This document shows, piece after piece, positions 45,496-55,222 of a DNA stretch of 64,000 nucleotides. The DNA is taken from positions 1 through 64,000 of the forward strand of contig VEMX01000035.1 in the NCBI GenBank assembly GCA_009711805.1. The letters run 5' to 3'. A program made the position numbers and the translations under genes. A model generated the notes under the pieces. That model ran no database searches and was not told the DNA's origin. It worked only from the letters and a program-made list of their open reading frames with translations. Every line of letters starts with the position of its first letter. Position 1 is the stretch's first letter. The DNA is from Balneolaceae bacterium. Lineage in GTDB: Bacteria > Bacteroidota > Rhodothermia > Balneolales > Balneolaceae.

Positions 45496-46338
45496 ATGAT
45501 AAATACAATTCTTTTTGGGTCAGATTTTTCGGAAGAAGCCGACGAGGCTTTTGAATATGCAATCACCATTGCTCATAAAATGGAAGCCAGTGTTACGCTG
45601 TATCATTCCATTGAAGAGATGTATGATTTCGCTACACGCTCTCAGCGGATTATTGATAAAGAAATTGAAGAAATAAGCAAACGCTTCGAAAATCAGATCA
45701 AGGAAATAAGGAAGCAACCGAAGTACAGGGATATTCACCTGGACTATAAAATAGACGTAGGCCGTACGGTAGCCAATATCGAAAAAGCAGCATCAGAGGT
45801 AGGAGCCGATTTAATTGTAATGGGATATCAGAACAATGAAGAGGATTCCGGCTCACTTAAAAGAATGTTGTATGGGAATATAACTTCTGAGGTTATTCTG
45901 ACATCCGATGTACCGGTACTGGCTGTGCCATCTGGCTCCAAAGAATATGATTTTAAGAATATAATTTTTGCCAGTGATTATAATGCAACGGAGCTGGAAA
46001 TCATAGAATCGTTGGTAGCGCTGGCCGAGGAATTTTCTTCATCTATTGAAATTGTTCATGTGGACGAGGAAGAGACTAAGGAAGCACAAAAGGCATTCCA
46101 GGCCTTTCGGGAAAAGGTGAATACATCTGTAACAAACTTTCATTTTGTATACACTCATCTTACCGGAAAAGATTTTGCAAAGGAGATAAGTGAGTATAGC
46201 CAGTCGAAAAATGCAGATTTAATCGTGATGGGACGTAAAAAACGGAGCTTTCTTCGCTATATATTCAGCATGGGAGAGGCCAAAGAATTAACCTTCTGCA
46301 AAAGTGCGCCCCTACTTGTAATACCTGTCAAAGAGTGA
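45496..46338 (+). CDS. universal stress protein, two UspA domains
   Basis: A 280-residue tandem UspA protein. Domain 1 (MINTILFGSDFSEEADEAFEYA to SDVPVLAVPSG) contains LIVMGYQNNEEDSGSLKRMLYGNITSEV, a degenerate version of the ATP-binding G-x2-G-x9-G-S/T loop. Domain 2 (KNIIFASDYNATELEIIESL to SAPLLVIPVKE) has ADLIVMGRKKRSFLRYIF. Such proteins help survival under stress. It is monocistronic, with a 180-bp gap upstream. Confidence 0.9.
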   Translation: MINTILFGSDFSEEADEAFEYAITIAHKMEASVTLYHSIEEMYDFATRSQRIIDKEIEEISKRFENQIKEIRKQPKYRDIHLDYKIDVGRTVANIEKAASEVGADLIVMGYQNNEEDSGSLKRMLYGNITSEVILTSDVPVLAVPSGSKEYDFKNIIFASDYNATELEIIESLVALAEEFSSSIEIVHVDEEETKEAQKAFQAFREKVNTSVTNFHFVYTHLTGKDFAKEISEYSQSKNADLIVMGRKKRSFLRYIFSMGEAKELTFCKSAPLLVIPVKE

Positions 46339-46390
46339 TTTCTTAATATAGACTGGAGTTGTTGTTCCTATCAGGGCGTCATTCAGCGAC

Positions 46391-48244
46391 TTAATAATTC
46401 CAAAGGCTCAACCCGATAATTCCCCAATAAAAAAGGTAGAGAGCCACTGTTGAACAAGATACAGAAGACAGCAAAGCCGGGTATTTGATGCGGGAGCTTT
46501 TCTTTCCTGCGTTTCTGAAAAAGATTTTTATTGATTGAATAAGTCCTGTGAGTGAAGTAAGTAAGAAAAGCCATCCGAAAATATAAAACAGTACAGCTCC
46601 GGAACTATATTGTACAGTCGGATCATAGAGCAAAGAAAAAGCTACGATCATTCCTGCGAAAGACACACTACCCAGCCATGGATATATCAAGAGTGATAAC
46701 TGATGGTTCTTTTGTTTGATGCTCCTGATGGGGATCCAGAACAAGTAGACTATAAGAGTAAATAAAACTCCAAGTACCGAGACGAGTGCAGTCAAGAATT
46801 GTGCATAAGCCCACCAGGAAGGGATTTGCTGATAGGCCATCTCATTTGTAAGCCATAGTTGATTCCCTTCATCACTTTCAACAAACACAGAGGTAGCTAT
46901 TGGTTGGTTTGATTTCCTGAAACGGTTATTGCCAAGATGAAAGAGCGATTGGCTCTCTCCCATAGTGCTCTTTTGGAGTATCTTCCCATCGTTTTCTACA
47001 ATAAACTGGAGATCGATCAGTCTCATGAATGGATGTATCAGCTGGATGGGGGAAGAAACGGGTTGATATCCCCCGGTAATTGAACGAAGCTGGTTACCGG
47101 TTAATTCTACCGCATCAGGAATAGTTATTTTTGATGATGTATAAGTATTTAAGAGTTCTTTTTTGATTTCTTTCAGTGCATCATTTCCATCTCGGTTATT
47201 CAGCAGGATAACAAAACCAATTCCCAATTCTGTTGAATATCCAAAGTCCGAGAGAAAGCCCCCATAACTGCCATCATGCCCATAAAAATGATATCCGTTA
47301 ATTAGCTCACCCTGTAACCCTTTTCCGTACCCATAGCTAATACCTTGTTTGGAGGAAAGAGAAGATTCGGGTGTTTCCATGCGTGTGATAACCGATGCAG
47401 GAAGTAGCTGTATGCTGTCGATTTTCCCACGGTTCAGGAATAAACGTACAAAATTGGACATGCCATCAATAGAAGCGAAAAGCCCGCCGGCCGGCCATTG
47501 GGGGATATTAGGGTAGGGTGTGTAGGTATTGTCGGAACCGGCGTATCCCCTCGAAAGAGTTGTATTGGTAGTGTCGAAAGGAGGATAGATGGCTTGTGTC
47601 ATCTGAAGTGGCTGCAGTATTTGTTCACTCACATATTCATCAAAAGGTTTGTTTACTTGCTCTTCGATTACATAAGCGGCAAGGATGGCACCCAGGTTAT
47701 TATAAGCATAATAGCTGCCGGCTTTCCATCGGCTTTTTAAGGACTCTTCGGTGAGCCGGAAAACTTTGCTAAAGGAGGTGGTAGCATCAGCCTGGTGAAA
47801 GATGCTGAAATGTGCTTCATCAAAACCGGAGGTATGTTCCAGCAGGTGTACCAGCCTTACGGGGTGAGTATCGCTCCATGGATTATCGATTACCAGCGAG
47901 GGGATAACTTCACTAACAGGAGTAGTAATAGATAGTTTTCCATCTTTCTGAGCTTTTAGTGCAGCCAGCGAGATAAATGTTTTTGAAATAGAACCTATTC
48001 CAAATAACGTCTGCTCAGAAACAGGTATTCCCTTTTCAATGTCAGCGTTCCCAAATGTTCCTTTCCATAGTATTTGGTCTCTTGAAACCAGGGCTGCGGT
48101 AGCTCCGGGTATATCATACTTATCAAGTATATCCTGAATTTCCTGAACAGCTACTTCAGGCTGTGATTTGGATTGTGAGTAAGAGTTGGTGGAAAGAAGC
48201 AACACTATGGAAAGGCAGAATAAGAAGAGTTTAAGCTGTTGCAT
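46391..48244 (-). CDS. serine hydrolase (beta-lactamase/PBP fold) with C-terminal membrane helices
   Basis: A 617-residue exported protein: signal peptide, then a class C beta-lactamase-like domain with S-x-x-K at Ser85-Lys88 (GSISKTF), the tyrosine motif YNNLG (about 173-177) and HDGSYGG in place of KTG. From about residue 480, four hydrophobic helices follow (for example LTALVSVLGVLFTLIVYLFW). Relatives include D-aminopeptidases, esterases and PBP4-like peptidases; substrate cannot be told. The C-terminal membrane region would anchor the catalytic domain on the periplasmic side. Confidence 0.88.
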   Translation of the reverse strand: MQQLKLFLFCLSIVLLLSTNSYSQSKSQPEVAVQEIQDILDKYDIPGATAALVSRDQILWKGTFGNADIEKGIPVSEQTLFGIGSISKTFISLAALKAQKDGKLSITTPVSEVIPSLVIDNPWSDTHPVRLVHLLEHTSGFDEAHFSIFHQADATTSFSKVFRLTEESLKSRWKAGSYYAYNNLGAILAAYVIEEQVNKPFDEYVSEQILQPLQMTQAIYPPFDTTNTTLSRGYAGSDNTYTPYPNIPQWPAGGLFASIDGMSNFVRLFLNRGKIDSIQLLPASVITRMETPESSLSSKQGISYGYGKGLQGELINGYHFYGHDGSYGGFLSDFGYSTELGIGFVILLNNRDGNDALKEIKKELLNTYTSSKITIPDAVELTGNQLRSITGGYQPVSSPIQLIHPFMRLIDLQFIVENDGKILQKSTMGESQSLFHLGNNRFRKSNQPIATSVFVESDEGNQLWLTNEMAYQQIPSWWAYAQFLTALVSVLGVLFTLIVYLFWIPIRSIKQKNHQLSLLIYPWLGSVSFAGMIVAFSLLYDPTVQYSSGAVLFYIFGWLFLLTSLTGLIQSIKIFFRNAGKKSSRIKYPALLSSVSCSTVALYLFYWGIIGLSLWNY

Positions 48245-48415
48245 TGCAGGAATTCTATTGAAAGTTATGCTCAGCTTTCAGGTATTCTCTGAACTATAAG
48301 GGGATAGATTGTATTATAAACCCATCAATTTTGCCGAGATTCTTTTTTTGCCGGCAGCTATACTTAATCTTAAAACTAAAGTTTCACCCCGAATGCGTTT
48401 CGTTCTTTTTTTAGG

Positions 48416-49825
48416 CTAACTTTTCAGGCTGAGTTTAGCAACAGCTTCAATGTGGTAGGTTTGGGGGAACATATCCACAGGTTGTACCTTCTCTACGTTG
48501 TAGACGTTTTCCAGCTCTTTTAAGTCTCGAGCCATAGTAGAACTGTTACAGCTTACATATACTATTTTGGGCACTTTCAGCTCACACAGCCGTTTTACAA
48601 CATCGGGATGCATACCGGCCCGGGGAGGATCCGTAATCAGTACATCCGGTGAGCCATACTTTTGCTCAACACTTTGGTTGAACACTTCTTTCATATCTCC
48701 CTTAATAAAGTGTGCATTATCTACGCCATTTTCTTTGGCATTAAAGCGGGCATTTTCAACAGCTACGTCTACCAGTTCTATACCTACTACTTTTTCAGCT
48801 GGTTTACTCATAAACAGGCTTAAGGTGCCCACTCCGCAATATAAGTCATAAACAATATCCCCGTCTTCAAGGTCAGCAAAGTCGCGGGTCACTTCATACA
48901 GCTTTTCAGCTTGAGCTGTATGGGTTTGGAAAAATGCATTGGGATGAATTTTGAAGCTGAATTCCCCAATATGATCAACAATATAACCCGGGCCGTGGAT
49001 CACTTTTTCGTACCTGCCCACGGCAGTAGGATTTTTTTGATCATTGATGTTATTTACAATGGTGGTAATGATTGGGAATTCTTCAAGCAGAGCCTCAGCC
49101 AGGGCTTGAATGGTATCCGGTTCATTGCGGTAGGTTACCAGGTTCACCATGAAATCATTGGTGTGATGTGCATTGCGGATCATCACATGGCGCATAAAGC
49201 CTTCATTCTCAAAAGTGTTGAAAGCTTCAATATTATGCTCAATACAATAGGATCGCACAAAATCCAGAATCTGAAAAGATTCTTCTCTTTGAAGATGGCA
49301 TTCCTGAATGTTGAGGATCTTGTCAAACCGGCCGGGAGCATGAAGTCCGGCTGCAAAGGCGGCGTCATCTACAAATTCATCGCTTTTAATTTCTTCTTCA
49401 GTCAGCCACCGGCGATTTCCGATGCTATATTCCATTTTATTCCGGTAGTAGAGTTCCCGTTCGGCTCCAATGCCTTCCAGTACGATGGATTCATCAAGCC
49501 CGCCAATACGGCTAATATGATCGCGTACCTGCTGGGTTTTAAATTCCAATTGTTTGCTGTAAGGGATATGCTGCCAGCTACAACCTCCACATACGGGAGC
49601 ATGCTTACAAGTGGGTTCAATCCGATGGGGACTGGGGGTAATGATGTTGAGCAGCTTGGCTTCTCGGTAATTTTTTTTCTTTTTAACGATTCTGGCTTCA
49701 ACAATATCGCCGGGGGTAGTATCCCGAACGAACACAGCAAGTCCGTCAACTTTGGCTAACCCTTTGCCTTTAAATGCCGCATCAATAATTTCAAGTTCAA
49801 CAATGGTTCCTTTTTTTAGAGCCAT
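48416..49825 (-). CDS. rlmD: 23S rRNA (uracil-C5)-methyltransferase RlmD-like
   Basis: A 469-residue RumA/TrmA-family enzyme. An N-terminal TRAM domain (LEIIDAAFKGKGLAKVDGLAVFV) is followed by the Fe-S cysteines Cys73, Cys79 and Cys82 (CKHAPVCGGCSW) and a fourth in NIQECHL. The Rossmann domain has YDLYCGVGTLSLFM and LITDPPRAGMHPDV. The catalytic Cys426 lies in VSCNSSTMARDL. It methylates 23S rRNA at a uridine such as U1939; RlmC/RlmD specificity is not certain. It sits 3 bp from the cNMP-binding gene. Confidence 0.93.
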   Translation of the reverse strand: MALKKGTIVELEIIDAAFKGKGLAKVDGLAVFVRDTTPGDIVEARIVKKKKNYREAKLLNIITPSPHRIEPTCKHAPVCGGCSWQHIPYSKQLEFKTQQVRDHISRIGGLDESIVLEGIGAERELYYRNKMEYSIGNRRWLTEEEIKSDEFVDDAAFAAGLHAPGRFDKILNIQECHLQREESFQILDFVRSYCIEHNIEAFNTFENEGFMRHVMIRNAHHTNDFMVNLVTYRNEPDTIQALAEALLEEFPIITTIVNNINDQKNPTAVGRYEKVIHGPGYIVDHIGEFSFKIHPNAFFQTHTAQAEKLYEVTRDFADLEDGDIVYDLYCGVGTLSLFMSKPAEKVVGIELVDVAVENARFNAKENGVDNAHFIKGDMKEVFNQSVEQKYGSPDVLITDPPRAGMHPDVVKRLCELKVPKIVYVSCNSSTMARDLKELENVYNVEKVQPVDMFPQTYHIEAVAKLSLKS

Positions 49826-49828
49826 GGG

Positions 49829-50398
49829 CTATATAGCATCCTCCGGGAGCTGGTCTTCGAAATAAGTATCAAATTGAATTTGCAGTGCTGTATGTTCATC
49901 AGAAAAATGGGCCAACCTTTTTGTTGTTACCTCGAGCTGCCGAAGCGCTATGTTTGACAGGGTTTGCAAAAATTTAACGGCTATATGGGGATGCCGGGAT
50001 TTCAATACTTCAAAATCAGGTTTAAAAAATCCAAGTAGTTCACAGTCTGTAAGGCACCGGGCCGATGATTTTCTTCGTAAATCATAACCAATAGATAAAA
50101 CACCAAAACTACCGGCTCGTTTTAAGATGAAGCCGTCATCTTCATGTCTTTCCTCAGTATCGTCTGGTACGCCAATGGTCAGTTCTACTTCACCATCCTC
50201 AATAAAGTACATTCCGGTGCCGGGGTCGTTCTTATAGAACACATATTCTCCCTCTTTATAACTGCGTCGGTGGCATAGCTGCAGGAACTCGTACCGCTCA
50301 TCGGGGGCAAGGTTTGCCAGAAACCTGGACTTGAAAACTATGTTAGATTGATTTTTCAAACGTTTTAATTTTTTAAGCATATCAAATTTACTTATCAA
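49829..50398 (-). CDS. cyclic-nucleotide-binding domain protein
   Basis: A 189-residue protein consisting of a Crp-like cNMP-binding fold without a helix-turn-helix. FLQLCHRRSYKEGEYVFYKNDPGTGMYFIEDGEVEL is the typical beta-roll start. The phosphate-binding cassette position (SIGYDLRRKSSARCLTD) keeps an R-x-S-A-like sequence. It may act as a regulatory subunit or sensor; no partner is evident. It probably shares a transcript with rlmD. Confidence 0.85.
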   Translation of the reverse strand: MISKFDMLKKLKRLKNQSNIVFKSRFLANLAPDERYEFLQLCHRRSYKEGEYVFYKNDPGTGMYFIEDGEVELTIGVPDDTEERHEDDGFILKRAGSFGVLSIGYDLRRKSSARCLTDCELLGFFKPDFEVLKSRHPHIAVKFLQTLSNIALRQLEVTTKRLAHFSDEHTALQIQFDTYFEDQLPEDAI

Positions 50399-50534
50399 GC
50401 AAGCTGAAGAACGTATGGTGAACTTGTGGCACTATTTACATAAAAGTACAGATATACGTTCATTACGTGTTCAATATTACGATTGCCTGTGTTGAGGTAC
50501 AAACGTTAGGTGATTTAATTTTTACTGAATGGTG

Positions 50535-52982
50535 CTAAAAAGAATGGCCGATACCAAAACTAAAATATAGTTTTCGGTTATTAAGCCATCCGTTTTGAAG
50601 GTCGTGCACCCGGAAAGCAAAGTCAAACCTGACGACTACATATTGCCAATCAAGGCGGAGGCCCAGACCACTGCTTATGGCAATTTGTTTATAAAAGCGG
50701 TCAAATTTAAATCGACCTTCCTCTAATCTGTCTTTATTGTTTTGATCTCGAAAATCATTTTCAGCTCCGTACCAGATGTTACCTGCATCTGTAAACCAGG
50801 CTCCGTGCCAGTTAGCCCCTACGAAATTACGAATCAGTATTTGACGGGCTTCGGTAAAAGCGGCAAGCTTAATTTCTCCACCGGGTATATTAACATTATC
50901 GGCGGCAATGGTTCCCGGTCCCAGCTGGAAGGGAGCCCATCCGCGGATGTCATTACTTCCACCGGCAAAAAACCTTCGGTTTAGCGGAATGGATGTGCTT
51001 CCGCCATACGGTTGGGCGTAGCCTCCATACAGTCTCCATGCAAAAACAGCTGAGTTTGAGATGGGAATATACCGCCGGTAATCGGCCGACAGCTTAAAGA
51101 AGCGACTGTAGCTTAAACTGTTTTCACTTAGCTTAAAGAGGGAAGGGAGATGTCCTTCAAGTGTATTTGGAGTTACAATGTGTTTATCGAAGAGATAGGG
51201 GATATTTCCTCCAAGCGAGGCAGAATATTCGCTGAAGTAGCCGTAGTTCCGCTTAATCAAGTCCGTATTTTGGCTTCGGAATGTGTATCGGATGATGGAT
51301 GAAATCTGGGGATTGAAATCTTCCAGGATACGCTGCAGTTCAAAAGAGTCGACGATCGTCCCGTCATTCAGCGTATCGCTTCCAAATTCATTTCGGAGGT
51401 TGGCGATGTAATCTCTTGATGGATCAGTGTCTACGATATCGAGTTCTATGAGGTCAAAGAAACTTGAGAATCGGGGAGTATGATTTACCTCATATCTCAG
51501 GTTAAAACGAACATCCGAGTTGATATCAAAATAAAGCTGATCCGACCGACTGTAGGAGAGAGAGTATCGGGTAACCGCGTTGGTAAAACTGGGACGGTTA
51601 TCCAGGAAGGCAAACGGAAAGTTTAAACGGGGTACCGAGTAGTCGGCTCTGAGCTCATAACTTCTGAATAGAGAAGACTGGGTCGTACTGGTAGAGTCTC
51701 CCAGGATGTTCTCAAGGGTAGATGGTGTAACGTACTCGAAACTGGTGTTGGCGCCGATCGACAGATTCTCTGCATTTCCAAACACATTGTTATTTGTGTA
51801 GTCAACCCCAAAGCCAGTTCCGTATCCGTATCTTTTCATCCCAAAAAATTCTGATGATATGGTATGCTTGGTGATGGTCTGCAGGTTGAAGTAGGAGGGG
51901 ATTTCTTCCTGGGTAAAATCTGGCTGTACATTACTTTCACTTTGTGCAAAACGCTCTATAAAAAGCATACCCAGGTTTTGATATTCATTAATGGTGCCCA
52001 GGTACAGTGAGTGATTGTAAACGTCCCCGGGTTTAAAAAGTACCTGTCCGGAAAGCAGCCCGAAATTGGTTTGCGATTCCGGTTCTTTAGCAAGGTAAAT
52101 AGCGTTGGTGCTGTCGATGGTATGGGGTTCCCCTGAAAGCGTATCTCGTTGTGATAGTTCCCTGGGGGTGATGCCATCTTCCAGGTTTATGTGGATATCC
52201 CCAAACCGGAACACCTTCCCGGGGTTAATCCGGAATTGGATATGAAGCTCGGGTATGGCCGAGGAATCAACAAGAGCAATAACTGAATCCCTTTGAACGG
52301 AAGCATAGCCGCTATTCTTTAAAAAAGTAATAATGCGCTGCTGTTCATCTACAAGTTCCTGAGTATTATATTGACGCCGAACATAAAACGTAGAATCATT
52401 AATAGAGGAGCCGGTTAACAAACCTCCGCGAAGAAAGTTGAATTTTGTATCCGGTTCATCAAATTCGGGCATTCCGGAATAGGAAATTGTTTCTATGGTT
52501 GAGGCCGTTCCTTCCTCAATAAGGAAAGAAACCTCAATTTTATGGGTCCGGTACTCTACAATGGTCGTATCAACTGCCACATTTAAGTACCCCAGCGAAC
52601 GATAATATAATGAGAGTCGCTCCATATCGTTGGCTACCATCTGCCGATCGAGGTAGGCGGGAGCTTCCCCAAAACTGCCATTCGAGAGTTTCCAGATAAA
52701 ATACCAGGGAGTAAAACGGGGGATACCCAGAAATTCCCTGTTGGTTTTAGTTCGTATTAGAGTTTCAAGCGTTCGGTCTTTGACATTTTGATTCCCCGAA
52801 AAACGAATACGCCGAACGACATCTTCAGTATTAGATTGGTTTTGAACCCCTTGGGCATGTGTCGCAAATGGAGAAAACGCCAAGACTGCCCATATAAGAA
52901 GCAGCAAACCGGTATTACCTATAAATGAGGTGGATTTTTTACAAATCAAGATAGTTTTGGAAGAACATATTCTATACTCCAA
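50535..52982 (-). CDS. BamA/TamA-like Omp85 outer-membrane protein
   Basis: An 815-residue Omp85-family protein. An exported N-terminus (signal ending THA-QG) leads to POTRA-like repeats, with IRFSGNQNVKDRTLETLIRT first and others up to about residue 350. A C-terminal barrel contains RFFAGGSNDIRGWAPFQLGPG, which corresponds to the conserved VRGY/F loop region, and ends in an aromatic-Phe signature (YFSFGIGHSF). Members fold barrel proteins into the outer membrane. This one lacks the extended POTRA count of the housekeeping BamA and may be a TamA-like paralogue. Confidence 0.88.
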   Translation of the reverse strand: MEYRICSSKTILICKKSTSFIGNTGLLLLIWAVLAFSPFATHAQGVQNQSNTEDVVRRIRFSGNQNVKDRTLETLIRTKTNREFLGIPRFTPWYFIWKLSNGSFGEAPAYLDRQMVANDMERLSLYYRSLGYLNVAVDTTIVEYRTHKIEVSFLIEEGTASTIETISYSGMPEFDEPDTKFNFLRGGLLTGSSINDSTFYVRRQYNTQELVDEQQRIITFLKNSGYASVQRDSVIALVDSSAIPELHIQFRINPGKVFRFGDIHINLEDGITPRELSQRDTLSGEPHTIDSTNAIYLAKEPESQTNFGLLSGQVLFKPGDVYNHSLYLGTINEYQNLGMLFIERFAQSESNVQPDFTQEEIPSYFNLQTITKHTISSEFFGMKRYGYGTGFGVDYTNNNVFGNAENLSIGANTSFEYVTPSTLENILGDSTSTTQSSLFRSYELRADYSVPRLNFPFAFLDNRPSFTNAVTRYSLSYSRSDQLYFDINSDVRFNLRYEVNHTPRFSSFFDLIELDIVDTDPSRDYIANLRNEFGSDTLNDGTIVDSFELQRILEDFNPQISSIIRYTFRSQNTDLIKRNYGYFSEYSASLGGNIPYLFDKHIVTPNTLEGHLPSLFKLSENSLSYSRFFKLSADYRRYIPISNSAVFAWRLYGGYAQPYGGSTSIPLNRRFFAGGSNDIRGWAPFQLGPGTIAADNVNIPGGEIKLAAFTEARQILIRNFVGANWHGAWFTDAGNIWYGAENDFRDQNNKDRLEEGRFKFDRFYKQIAISSGLGLRLDWQYVVVRFDFAFRVHDLQNGWLNNRKLYFSFGIGHSF

Positions 52983-53017
52983 TAGCAGGATAAATCTTCC
53001 GCAGGTTTATTTAATGA

Positions 53018-53272
53018 TTAAACATCGTCGTAATCGAAACCTTCGTCTTCTTCGTTGTGGAAGAAGTCTTCTTTACGAATGTAATCAGGCCAAATATCCT
53101 CTATACCCTCGTAAATAGTTTCCTCACCCTGGTCAATTTCCTCGAGTTCTTCAAGGTTAACAATTACCTGGGGCGGCAAACCATTCCGTTCGGCCCATTC
53201 AATAAGTTCCTCCCTGTTCGTTGGAAAAGGGGCGTCATCTAATGCTGCAGCTAATTCAACTGTCCAAATCAT
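53018..53272 (-). CDS. DUF2795 domain protein
   Basis: An 84-residue acidic protein from the ATG at 53272; a longer frame to 53314 has no family support. MIWTVELAAALDDAPFPTNREELIEWAERNGLPPQVIVNL is the DUF2795 module (quoted in parts: VELAAALDDAPFP, EELIEWAERNGLP), and a tail rich in Glu and Asp follows. Function is unknown in the family. It is divergent from tatA, with 152 bp between. Confidence 0.85.
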   Translation of the reverse strand: MIWTVELAAALDDAPFPTNREELIEWAERNGLPPQVIVNLEELEEIDQGEETIYEGIEDIWPDYIRKEDFFHNEEDEGFDYDDV

Positions 53273-53424
53273 AGTATAATAAGTTTTTTGTAAGTGTCTG
53301 TGTGTAATAAACACTTGATAGAATAAATATCAAGTGAATAAATAAAATTTTTGTTCCAAAATCGTGCCGAAAATATTGTTATCTTAGCACAAATACATCA
53401 ACTAAATCCAAAGAGGATTATTTT

Positions 53425-53643
53425 ATGTTTAGTGGTATTGGAACTACCGAAATCTTAATCATTGCAATTTTAGTGTTAGTACTTTTTGGAGCGAAACGTA
53501 TTCCGGAATTGGCCCGTGGTTTAGGCCAGGGAATTCAGGAGTTCAAGCAGGCATCCAAAGATATCAAAAAGGAGATTGATGAAAGCTCCCGGGAAATCAA
53601 CGATGCTGTCAATCAAAAAGAAGAAAACAACGCTAATAAGTAA
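53425..53643 (+). CDS. tatA: Sec-independent translocase TatA/TatE
   Basis: A 72-residue protein with a single membrane helix ([20 protein letters not shown]), the conserved [21 protein letters not shown] hinge and amphipathic helix ([19 protein letters not shown]), and a charged tail. It multimerises to form the Tat pore for folded, often cofactor-bearing proteins. tatC is not in this window. It stands 22 bp upstream of gatA. Confidence 0.94.
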   Translation: MFSGIGTTEILIIAILVLVLFGAKRIPELARGLGQGIQEFKQASKDIKKEIDESSREINDAVNQKEENNANK

Positions 53644-53665
53644 TTAGAAGGATATTATTCAACAT

Positions 53666-55189
53666 ATGACTATATCAGAGGCTCGCGAAAAAGTTTTTTC
53701 CGGAGAGGTGAAACTTCGTCAGATTGTGGAACAATATATCAATAAAATTGAATCTGATAACGAAGAAATTAATGCCTTTGTGTACACCGATTTTGAGGGT
53801 GCATTAGCTCAGGCGGAAGAGGTTCAAAATAGAATTGATGAGGGTTCTGCGGGGAAGCTTGCAGGGGTGGTTATGGGTATTAAAGACCTGATTTGTGAAC
53901 GGAATAAACCCACAACTTGTGCGTCAGAAATTTTGGAAGGCTTCGAAAGTGTATATGACGCTACCGTAATTAAGCGATTGAAAGCTGAAGATGCGATTTT
54001 AATTGGGCGGGTAAATATGGATGAATTTGCCATGGGCTCAACCAATGAATACAGTAAGTACGGTGCAGTAAAAAACCCTAATAATACCGAAATGGTGCCG
54101 GGAGGGTCTTCCGGGGGGAGTGCAGCAACGGTAGCAGCAGATATGGCCACCGCTACACTGGGTTCCGATACGGGCGGGTCTATTCGGCAGCCGGCTTCTT
54201 ACTGTGGTATAGTAGGTTTGAAACCAACGTATGGCCGGGTTTCTCGCTATGGGCTGGTGGCTTTTGCCTCTTCTTTCGATTGCATAGGCCCCTTATCCCA
54301 TAATGTTGAAGATGCCGCGCGTATTCTGGATGTAATAGCTGGATTTGATGAAAGGGATAATACCTCATCCCACAGAGAGAAATCAGATTATGTGCATGCT
54401 GTTCAAAATCCGCAAAAGAATATAAAAATTGGAGTGCCTGAGGAATTTTTTGGAGAAGGCCTGGATGATGAAATTAAAAAATCTATAGAGGACATACTCA
54501 GTAAACTCGAAGCCGGGGGAGCCGAACTGGTTCCTATCCATCTGCCGCATACCAAGTATGGTATAGCCACTTATTACATTTTGGCTACGGCTGAGGCTTC
54601 AAGTAATCTTGCCCGTTATGATGGTATCAGGTATGGACATCGCGCTAACAAGGATGAAATGGTGGACGAGCTTAAGCTGGAAGAGCAGGCGTTAACCGAA
54701 AAAGTAGCAGCAGCTGTGGGTGAAGAAAAGATAGCCCTTCAGAAAGAGTTGGCTATGATGGATTCTCCCCTCGCACGTCTGTATAAGAAATCCCGGACAG
54801 AAGGGTTTGGGTCAGAAGTGAAGCGTAGAATTATGCTTGGTACTTATGTACTCAGCGCAGGCTATTATGATGCCTATTACGGCAAAGCCCAAAAAGTACG
54901 CCGTCTCATTCAGAACGATTACAAAGAAGCTTTTGAGAAAGTAGATGTGATTGTAAGCCCTACAGCACCTACCACTGCTTTTAAATTGGGTGAGAAGCTG
55001 GATGATCCGGTACAAATGTATCTGAATGATATATTCACCACCACAGCGAACCTTGCGGGTATTTGTGGAATAAGTGTGCCGGCAGGTACGCACAGTAATG
55101 GATTGCCATTTGGTATTCAGTTTATGGCGGATGCTTTTGAGGAAACTAAAGTACTGAATGCCGGTCGGCTTGTTGAGTTGCTGAAATAA
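53666..55189 (+). CDS. gatA: Asp/Glu-tRNA amidotransferase subunit A
   Basis: A 507-residue amidase-signature enzyme. The catalytic triad is Lys73 (MGIKDLI), cis-Ser148 (GGSSGGS) and Ser172 (SDTGGSIRQPA), matching the spacing of characterised GatA proteins. GLKPTYGRVSRYGLVAFASS is the GatA-specific block. It releases ammonia from glutamine for GatB to amidate mischarged Glu-tRNA(Gln) or Asp-tRNA(Asn). gatB and gatC are elsewhere, the usual case in this phylum. Confidence 0.97.
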   Translation: MTISEAREKVFSGEVKLRQIVEQYINKIESDNEEINAFVYTDFEGALAQAEEVQNRIDEGSAGKLAGVVMGIKDLICERNKPTTCASEILEGFESVYDATVIKRLKAEDAILIGRVNMDEFAMGSTNEYSKYGAVKNPNNTEMVPGGSSGGSAATVAADMATATLGSDTGGSIRQPASYCGIVGLKPTYGRVSRYGLVAFASSFDCIGPLSHNVEDAARILDVIAGFDERDNTSSHREKSDYVHAVQNPQKNIKIGVPEEFFGEGLDDEIKKSIEDILSKLEAGGAELVPIHLPHTKYGIATYYILATAEASSNLARYDGIRYGHRANKDEMVDELKLEEQALTEKVAAAVGEEKIALQKELAMMDSPLARLYKKSRTEGFGSEVKRRIMLGTYVLSAGYYDAYYGKAQKVRRLIQNDYKEAFEKVDVIVSPTAPTTAFKLGEKLDDPVQMYLNDIFTTTANLAGICGISVPAGTHSNGLPFGIQFMADAFEETKVLNAGRLVELLK

Positions 55190-55222
55190 AATCGTTTTAA
55201 TTTATATTCAAATCTTTGATCT

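Noticed and set aside
48911-49759. 282-codon frame on the plus strand inside rlmD
   Set aside because: It overlaps a full RlmD-like gene with all motifs and has no recognisable domain.
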